Assembly (NCBI RefSeq): GCF_016086655.4
Contig: NW_027293787.1
Location: forward strand, 61,001-125,000
Direction of reading: 5' to 3'
DNA: 64,000 bases
Origin: Lepeophtheirus salmonis
Taxonomy: Eukaryota; Arthropoda; Copepoda; Siphonostomatoida; Caligidae
Part shown: in pieces, positions 57,063 through 64,000 of the stretch
How the letters are laid out: each line of letters begins with the position of its first letter
How positions within the stretch are numbered: position 1 is the first letter of the stretch
Notes under the pieces: generated by a model
Seen by the model: only the letters and a program-made list of their open reading frames with translations
Told to the model about the DNA's origin: nothing
Databases searched by the model: none
Position numbers and translations under genes: made by a program

Positions 57063-58350
57063 CAGGTGTGCGCGTCTAAAACTGAACACTGTGAAATTTT
57101 TATAAATAGTAAATAATTCCGTAATTTTTAAAGTGGTCTACAAATTAATTTATTTAGCATGAAAGATGAAAGTCTTAGACAAATGTCTATTCAATATGGC
57201 CGCCCATGTTCTCCACTACCAACTCCACCCTGGACCAGAATTTGCTACATGACTTGGCAATGAAGCTCTGGTCGAGGTTGGCTCAGGCATTCTTGAGGGC
57301 AGACTTCAGCTGGTCCTTGGACTTGTATTGGACTCTCGATAGCATCCCCTTTAAACCCCCAAACACTGCGAAGTCCACCGGTGAACAATGAGGTGAGTGA
57401 GCCGGTCTATAATTCCGATCGAAGAAGGCTGTAGTTTCGATCTGAAGGAATTCTTTTGTGAAGTTGCTAGTGTGGCAGCTGGCACTGTCCTGCTGCCATC
57501 ACAACCTGTCCCCGTAAGTAGCTCTGGCCAAAGGGAACACTTTTTCCTTCAAGTATTGGCAGTACGTCTCGGAGTTAAGCCTCTCGTGGTCCTCCAAGAA
57601 GATGAGATCACATTTCTGACCGTCGGACGCAACAACAGCCAGTACCTGGAGGTTAGTGAAGTGCCGTTCCTTACCCACATGCACCACGTCATCATCCCTG
57701 GCACCGAGAGACTCCGCCTGATAAAATCCGGTGTCGTTGGCCACCATCTCCTCAAGGCTGAAGGGTGTCTCATCACTGAACAAACCGCCCACATCGGCTG
57801 GCTTTTTCTTAAGCTTGGCGAGAAGAATCTTTGACCTTACAAGGTGTTTTCCTTGTCTACAGGCTTGAGGGATTGACGAGGGGTTCTCTTGTAGACCTTA
57901 AGGCTAAGATCTTTCTTAACTAGCCGGTCTATGGTCCTTCTGCTGACGTTGAACTCCCTGGAGAGGCCATTGACGGTGACCTTGCCTCTCTTGTCCTCGA
58001 CAGACTTTTTCACAGCAGCAACCATTTCGTCCGACCTTCGAGGCCTTGACTTAGATCTTGTGGTCACCTGGAAAGTCCCTTTGGCTAACCACGCATAAAC
58101 GGTGGTGCGGCTGCAGTTCATAACCTGAACATTTCAGTGGGAGTTTTTATAGAAAGTTCCAAATTGCGATTCGAAGTCTCTCCATATTATGGGCTGTTGT
58201 TTCACTGTTGCTATTTAGATTTTGCTGGAGTTTTGTTTATAACTAGTCAAGACCCTTGCCTCAGTAAAACCGGTTTCAACTCAATAAATCACGAATATCT
58301 GCAGGGCGTAAATTTTAAGGGCAGTCTTCAGTTTTAGACTCGTACACCAC
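57063..58350 (-). mobile_element. Tc1/mariner transposon with inverted ends and TA duplication
   Basis: The left end CAGGTGTGCGCGTCTAAAAC and right end (reverse complement) GTGGTGTACGAGTCTAAAAC continue alike through TGAA-ACTG. TA flanks both ends (57061-57062 and 58351-58352). Length 1288 bp, complete in size. The N-terminal half of its transposase matches the fragment at 4210-4485. Confidence 0.9.
57187..58121 (-). pseudogene. Tc1/mariner transposase, nearly full length, frameshifted
   Basis: The start at 58121 gives MNCSRTTVYAWLAKGTFQVT, then SRPRRSDEMVAAVKKSVEDK and SREFNVSRRTIDRLVKKDLS (second HTH) and YKRTPRQSL. A stop follows at 57837-57839. The next recognisable frame, from 57792, starts MGGLFSDETPFSLEE, where FSDE is the first catalytic Asp block, and continues NLQVLAVVASDGQKCDLIFL. 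In a stop-containing continuation WQQDSASCHTSNFTKEFL holds the second Asp. In another frame come PVDFAVFGGLKGMLSRVQYK (third Asp region, degraded from SPDLNPLD) and the final FWSRVELVVENMGGHIE, with TAG at 57187-57189. Several lesions; inactive. Confidence 0.85.
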
Positions 58351-58352
58351 TA

Positions 58353-59580
58353 TTATAGGAACTCCATACCAAACAATGTTTTTGTCCATCCGATGAAAAG
58401 GTCTGAATGAGTTCTTACATTTATCTAAAGAGTGTGATATAACCACAGAGTAGCAGCTATAATAGATGTGGCAGGGAAATATAGACCAGGAAAGGCCCGA
58501 AGAATTGGGCAAAAGAGGACACCGGTTTTTCACAAGTAAATAGGTATTCTGTCAAGAATCTTTATCCGGAAAATAAAATTGTTCAATCTGGTAGGCTTAA
58601 GTGCTACACTTCAGAACCTTACAGCGTTGCAATGAAGAGAGAATGGAGATGATTGGACATATCTAAAGTGCTCTCATTGACAATCTGCTCATGACCGCCA
58701 AGAGCTACAGAGATCCGGTGCTAATCTCCTCAGGCAAGACGAATAAGCAAACAAGATGATGCAACTCTCCTCACAGCAGTTTACGAGGTGTTTTCCTTGA
58801 GGCTGTGATAGAACAGTGCGTCAAAGTACCAGTTCTTTCAATTATCGACCGTGGAAAGACAAATTCCCACAGTCGTGGCTGATTGATCCATGTAGCTGAG
58901 AACGGATATTATAGATTAGGGGAAAAAAATTGTGTTTTAAAACAACTCAATGGAAGAAAACCGTTTGAGCCTTGCAAGGAGTAATTCCTTAGTGTTGATG
59001 AAGTTCGCAGAGAGAAGACAGTTGGAAAGTTCTGACCACTCACATCTGTCGAATGAAAATGGACAAGTTGCTTTCAGTTCAATTTAAAATTTTGGGACAC
59101 CTCTGTAACTAGTCAATTGCCAAAATATACAACATGCTGCAACTCAAAAAGTAGTTTATTTGGTTAATGTGCTTATGTTTAGGATATATATTATGAAAAT
59201 ATTTAGGTAAAAAAATATATATTATTAGGTATGTTAGGTATATTCAAAAAGATGATTTTTTGAAACTATTACAGATTATTACCTTAAATATTATTCAACT
59301 AAAGTTTATATTTTTTTGTCTATATTTAAGAAACCAATAAAATTTATATGAAATAAAAAACCGTGTAGTTCAAATATTATTAAATAAGATGAACGATTCT
59401 AATGTATATTTTATTACATCATTACTTGATGCTGTAGCCATCCTGATATACTCACATTGTATCACGTTTGCAGAGGAGCTGTATGACGGTCGTTAACCCC
59501 CATCAAACCTTTACAGAGCCCACTAAGTATAATACAAAAAAAAAGTTCAAGCCTTTGAGTTGTGTTAATAACGATACTCA
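58353..59580. other. Unassigned, less A+T-rich stretch
   Basis: About 58400-59100 is G+C-richer than its surroundings and could be very old coding sequence, but I could not identify a frame with a known motif. The 72-codon minus-strand frame at 58315-58533 has several Cys and His but no recognised arrangement. Confidence 0.3.
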
Positions 59581-59584
59581 GGGA

Positions 59585-59775
59585 AGTGGTGGCGGTGAGT
59601 AATGATCCACATTTTGGAGCAATGGTTCACTTGTACAACCCGTGGGCTGGGGTGTATCATATGATATTACAAGGGTTCCTTGATACTCTGGATAGCGATG
59701 GTGTTTAGTTTTGATCCCTTGTGGGCAAACGGTTTACTAGCATAACCTGCGGGCCAGGGTGTATTATCATATGTG
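59585..59775 (+). repeat. Repeat monomers M, two copies in tandem
   Basis: 59591-59668 (GGTTCACTTGTACAACCCGT, GGGCTGGGGTGTATCATATG) and 59694-59775 (GTTTTGATCCCTTGTGGGCA, ATAACCTGCGGGCCAGGGTG, TATTATCATATG) are copies of one unit, about 103 bases apart. Units in the opposite orientation lie at 56.8-57.0 kb. Confidence 0.65.
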
Positions 59776-60334
59776 TGGTGATAACATAAAAGCAGCTGGG
59801 ATACTTTTTCTCAATATTGCGACAGTATGATAAACGTATCCGTTGTTATGATTACTTTAATTATATTAACTCAAAAAGTGATAAAGACCTTAAGAGCCGC
59901 AGTTTTTAAGGTTAACTGAACATGATAAAAATCGGTTATTTGGTAACACTGATTTTAAAGGTACTGACACATCATGACATGAAAATTATTATTAAATCAG
60001 AGTGTGTAAGTATTCACGTTGTGAGAATAACGTAAATAAGAAAGGGATTAGCTTGTTAAGAATATGTCTTACCAACTGAAATTGATTATATTCCTGATAT
60101 TTGATTTAAAGTTAAAATACTGCACTATCAAATTAAATGAACGTTATATAATATGTTCATGTAAAAATTTGAAGAAATATCAATCATATTATTAACTTGT
60201 TAGATAGTTTTTCAGTGGTTTACTATTGTATTTGACTCTTTAAAAAATCTATTCGGTTTTTCATTGAGTTTCTGTTTATCAAAAAAATACCACCTTGTTT
60301 TTATGTATATTGACAAAGTGTGCGGGACTTTTAA

Positions 60335-60415
60335 TCAGGATAGTAGTGGCGATAGGTTTTGATCGCCCTTGGGCCAGCTGTCCATCAATTTGCTCCAGGT
60401 ATATTTTGATAAATA
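60335..60415 (+). repeat. Repeat monomer M, single copy
   Basis: AGTGGCGATAGGTTTTGATC, then CCTTGGGCCAGCTGTCCA and CCAGGTATATTTTGATAAAT matches the reverse complement of 56835-56920. A shorter scrap (TTTAACCCGTAGGCCAATAT) lies at about 60614-60633. Confidence 0.6.
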
Positions 60416-60419
60416 AATT

Positions 60420-63140
60420 GGTCCCTCGTGAAATTTCATATGATATAAAGTTTATTGTTTACAATATTTTCCAAATTAACTAGATTATCAAAATTTTGCA
60501 ATGTTATCTATAATCAAATTAACGGTCTTGTTGCAATGTTGTTTAATAACACTTCGTCAATTATTCAGAAACGTTTTTGTGCACGGTTGAACGAACCCGT
60601 TTTTAGTCGTGTTTAACCCGTAGGCCAATATATATATATTTATTTTACATAGTTACTTTTAATTACCGTGGACAGTTATTGAGCACATTAATTTGTCTAG
60701 CGCAGTTATTATGCACATTAAATAGTTATTTTGCATATTATCGAATTTTTACCTTAACTGCATTATATATATTTATTTACAAAGAAGCTTAACACAAAGG
60801 TTTCAACCGGTTTTTAGGAGTATTTTACAACCCCAATCATTTGAAAATGATCCCACATTTTGTAAAATATAAATGGATAATCTATATTTATTCATTTTGT
60901 AATAATTTAGCTATCCAAATATCTTAGTTGACCTAATTAACAAAAAATTACATGATACTTTTAATCACATTAAAAAAATAGTTCATAATTGCGACCATGT
61001 GAGGACATATGGAGGCGTATTCAACACGCCATATAATCTACTAATATCTACTCTAGGCATAATTATGACAAAGCCATATTTGGTTTGACATGTTATTCCT
61101 AGAACATAGAAATTTAAAGTACAGATAGACAGGAATCTTAATCATAATTATTCATCGTGGTAGCTATGAAGAACAAGTTTTTTCATACATTTTTAAAATT
61201 TTAGATACATTGAATGTTGTTTCATAAAGCCGTTCCAAATGAAATTATAATTTCTAATGCTATCTATATAATATATATTTCATTTGTGTTGTGATCAGGG
61301 GATTTTTTATTTAGTCATAATTGATGGTGACGCTGTACATGGGTAGTTACAATTAATTAATTATTCATGATTTATCAGGTAATGTTTTCCTCTCATCTTT
61401 ATCATAAAGAGTACAGGATTTAGTTCGGATTATATTATACATTAATACATTGACGTTTCTAGCCTCTTTTTTTCTAAAGTTTAAATGTCTTAACGAGTTA
61501 CAACTTGTATAAGGACATTATACAAGTTCCCATTTCTTCGTTCTAAAATGCATTATTTAATTACAACATTTTTTATTCTAATTACCAACACTATTAATTG
61601 ATACTAACGTTTCATTTTTGATCCATTAAAATTTTGCATTATGCTCATCTTTAGTACAGAAAAAATGTCGTTTAAAATGATTCATCTTATTTTTTGGTTG
61701 TATCTTCTACAACTTGCTTATACAAGATGCAACTTATACAAACTTGTAACTTATCACAAACTATATATAACAAACCCATTTATATAAGTAATTGTATTAC
61801 GGCGTTGATAACTTTTGGGGCTAAACCCCCAAATGTTTAAAAGTAGCAACGCCCCTGCAGTAATACATTGAGGTACGAGGTAGATTTAGAGTAAGAATTT
61901 GCATTGACAAATGATTGGTGGAGAGTTGGCGACGGAACGCGAAAGCCATTTCTTACGAGTTGTATTACTATCGACAAGTTCCGTGTCCAGAAACGAATTA
62001 AACTCTTGTGTCAAGGTATTAATAGAGTACGTACCGGTTTTCAATTCAAATCCCCTTTAGAAATAAATGTTAGTTTGTAGTCTTGGGTCTCGAATAGCCC
62101 AATATATTTAGACTCTTTGCTCGATTTGATATTCCTGAAAATATATATTGGCAGCACGTGGATTACAACGAGAAATATGAAGTAATTAAAAAAGAAAGCC
62201 GATTAAATTATGAATTCATTAGTTGATGATGTACAAGCTCCACGTTTAGGCATCGTACATTTCTTCATGCATGTACGGACCAATATATATATATAACCGA
62301 AAAACCCTAGATTTGGAACCCATAGTTATATAGGAATGGGGGAAGCACTCCCGTTGTCATGATAAGTATTTCATTTACTGGATCTGACTCTTGGAATACG
62401 AATCAAGATTTGAACTCTCCAAATCTCCACAGAAACATCCAATTAATCCCACAATGGCGAAAGGTATAAAAGAGTTCACTATTTTTAGTATCATGCTTAG
62501 AGCCATTTTTACTCATGTGACAAATATTTTATGCAAGGTAGAATTTCCCTTGGAAATCCTATGCACAAAATAAAAAATGCTTCTTCACAGCCTGGAGTTC
62601 TTTTCCCTTTGCGTCTGCTAAATAACTTCATGGAACAAGTTAGACTGAATGGATTGAATTCCTTTAAATTTAAATAATCTAATAATAAGTAATAATTTCG
62701 GCAAGGAACCCTCGTTTTTGCTTGATGCATCAAAGGCAATGCTGCTGGTCTGATGATTTAAAGACGAAATAATCAGGCGCGCTCAACTCAATAATAAATA
62801 CATAGTGCAACTTATTACTATTACTACCGTCTGAGTTGTATTACAAGAGATATGGGGCAAAGGAAAGAAGAAAATATACACTAATAAAAATAAAGAGAGG
62901 GAGGGAGAATCCAACATCTAAAATTTCTCCCTTTCAAGAGTAAAGTAGTTTACTTCTCTTCTTCTTTCAACAATGATCGTCCTGTGGTGGAGTGTTTTTA
63001 TAGTCATATTACCCTGATTATAATTAATTAAAATAACAGTGTTTTTTTGATAGTGCTTGTTTCTGAGTGAGTGATCTTTTGGATGTATCTTTTAACCTTA
63101 TTCATATCTAGGTAAGTTGTGAATCCCAGAAGAAATTGTG
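60420..63140. other. Intergenic, nothing recognised apart from small palindromes
   Basis: A+T-rich. An inverted repeat AACTTGTATAA / TTATACAAGTT (61502-61512 and 61518-61528) and a TTTGGGG / CCCCAAA pair near 61814-61833 are the only notable structures. No gene or RNA gene seen. Confidence 0.45.
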
Positions 63141-63149
63141 TGTGCACAA

Positions 63150-63560
63150 ATCCGAAATGAAATGAGGGAGAGAGAGAGGAAAGAAACAAAGAGAGAGAAA
63201 GAAATAGGAAGAGAGAGTGAGAGAGAGAAAGTAGAGAGAAATGGCGCCGGTCCTGCTGGTCCTCCAGCGTTTGAATAAGAAAAGAGAAATACATAACAAA
63301 ATATAATATAAAGAGGGAGAGAGAGAGAAGCGGGATGGAGGAGGTGGAGAAAAAAGAGAAGCTGGAGCGAGAAGAAGAAGTACCCAAGAAGAAGCTCAGC
63401 TAGGAGAAGGGGGGAAGAGAGAAAAAGAAAAGAAAAACACAAAAATGGTGGTGAGTGAGTGAAGGAAGGCGAATAAAAAAAAGTATATTAAAGAGAGAGA
63501 GAGAGAGAGGAATGTTTGTGCGTCTGTTTTGTGTGTGTGTGTGTAAAGGCGTGCGTTTCG
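63150..63560. repeat. Purine-rich (GA)n and (GT)n low-complexity region
   Basis: Long GAGAGA tracts at about 63163-63240, 63311-63330 and 63493-63511 and a (GT)n at 63527-63545 lie in sequence that is less A+T-rich than the rest of the window. Frames on the minus strand here are Ser/Leu/Phe-rich products of this composition, not proteins. GA-rich tracts occur at many arthropod promoters (GAGA-factor-type sites), so a gene start nearby is possible. Confidence 0.5.
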
Positions 63561-63599
63561 CACATGCGTCCTAGGTTTTGATGGCCCCAAGAGGGCACC

Positions 63600-64000
63600 A
63601 CCTACAACAACTGTTCATAACAATAATAAGAAGCGAGGGGAGAAGAACGACTCCAAAGAGAAGTGTCTCGAATCAATTTAAGAAATAACTTATTTTTGTT
63701 TGTGTGTGCGTCGGTTCTGTGAGCTTCTGCTTGCTTCTTCTCATCTACTCCTACATCATTCATTGCCCTCAAGGATGCCACTAGATATTTCAAACTCCTC
63801 CTGTCTAGTCTCTAAAGGTGGGATTCCTTCTTCATCATCATCTCAGTTGATGAAGACGCACTGAGAGTGAGTGAGTGAGTTCTCATGGAGATTAGAAAGA
63901 AGAGGATGACGTAAATCTCCGATTCATTCCCTTTAAGGTTATGCCGAAACTCCCTTACTCGTGCATGTCTCTTTCAGCCGTTATTTCTTATTCGTCCATT
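63600..64000. other. Possible upstream or 5' untranslated region of a gene beyond the window
   Basis: Mixed-composition sequence following the GA tracts. It contains a pyrimidine tract with AG (TCTCTTTCAG at 63969-63978) that could be a splice acceptor. No coding frame is recognisable up to the window end. Confidence 0.25.

Noticed and set aside
57397..57834. 145-codon plus-strand frame, among the longest open frames in the window
   Set aside because: Antisense to the transposase at 57187-58121, where the conserved FSDE and WQQDSASCH blocks are on the minus strand.
62080..62102. TTGGGTCTCGAATAGCCCAA resembling a T-arm
   Set aside because: Stem-loop dimensions are wrong (10-base loop) and no cloverleaf can be drawn upstream.
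63028..63793. Minus-strand frames rich in Ser, Leu and Phe
   Set aside because: Direct translation of GA/CT simple repeats; not evidence of a protein.

Overview
The window is A+T-rich eukaryotic DNA, with long poly-A/T runs, TA microsatellites and no bacterial gene organisation. It is dominated by remnants of mobile elements. The mixture (Tc1/mariner transposases of several arthropod subtypes, P-element-like transposase fragments, Ty3/gypsy elements primed by tRNA-Trp, and an endonuclease-type LINE) suggests an arthropod. A parasitic copepod such as a salmon louse (Lepeophtheirus/Caligidae) is my best guess, made from memory of repeat style and not from any search. I find no intact host protein gene, no rRNA and no tRNA. 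Every protein-like segment I recognise is a decayed transposon or retrotransposon.

Layout. 0-11 kb: intergenic DNA with four very old Tc1/mariner transposase remnants (about 1.5, 4.2, 7.1 and 10.8 kb), an orphan repeat-family ORF at 3.0 kb, and dispersed non-coding repeats. 11.5-15.3 kb: a nearly complete but dead Ty3/gypsy element with short LTRs, a tRNA-Trp primer-binding site, gag, protease, RT, RNase H and integrase. 17.9-18.5 kb: a second gypsy family, LTR edge plus integrase, on the minus strand. 19.6-20.9 kb: a mariner with recognisable ends and TA target duplication. 22-24 kb: two P-element-like transposase remnants with a mariner fragment between them. 24.9-25.8 kb: an internally deleted mariner. 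26.3-30.8 kb: a decayed LINE on the minus strand. 34.7-38.4 kb: three Tc1/mariner copies, one (35.8-36.9 kb) comparatively young. 39-48 kb: mostly A+T-rich DNA with a dispersed repeat family. 49.1-52.4 kb: LINE 3' fragment, a solo LTR with a perfect 5-bp target duplication, a degenerate GGTCTAGACC repeat array, and a 1.5-kb element with 50-bp inverted termini that carries a nested Tc1/mariner copy. 53.0-55.0 kb: a large imperfect inverted repeat. 55.0-56.6 kb: a minus-strand gypsy element with a 60-bp tandem array. 56.8-60.4 kb: about 100-bp repeat monomers in both orientations around a 1.29-kb Tc1/mariner. 63.1-63.6 kb: GA/GT-rich, less A+T-rich DNA that could be upstream of a gene outside the window.

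There is no operon or pathway here; the relations between features are insertion, nesting and decay. The least explained structures are the 53-55 kb foldback-like inverted repeat, the GGCAAAATG element with 50-bp inverted termini, the monomer cluster at 57-60 kb, and the dispersed family shared by 9.6, 39.5, 44.3 and 48.0 kb. All similarities were judged by eye; no database search was run.
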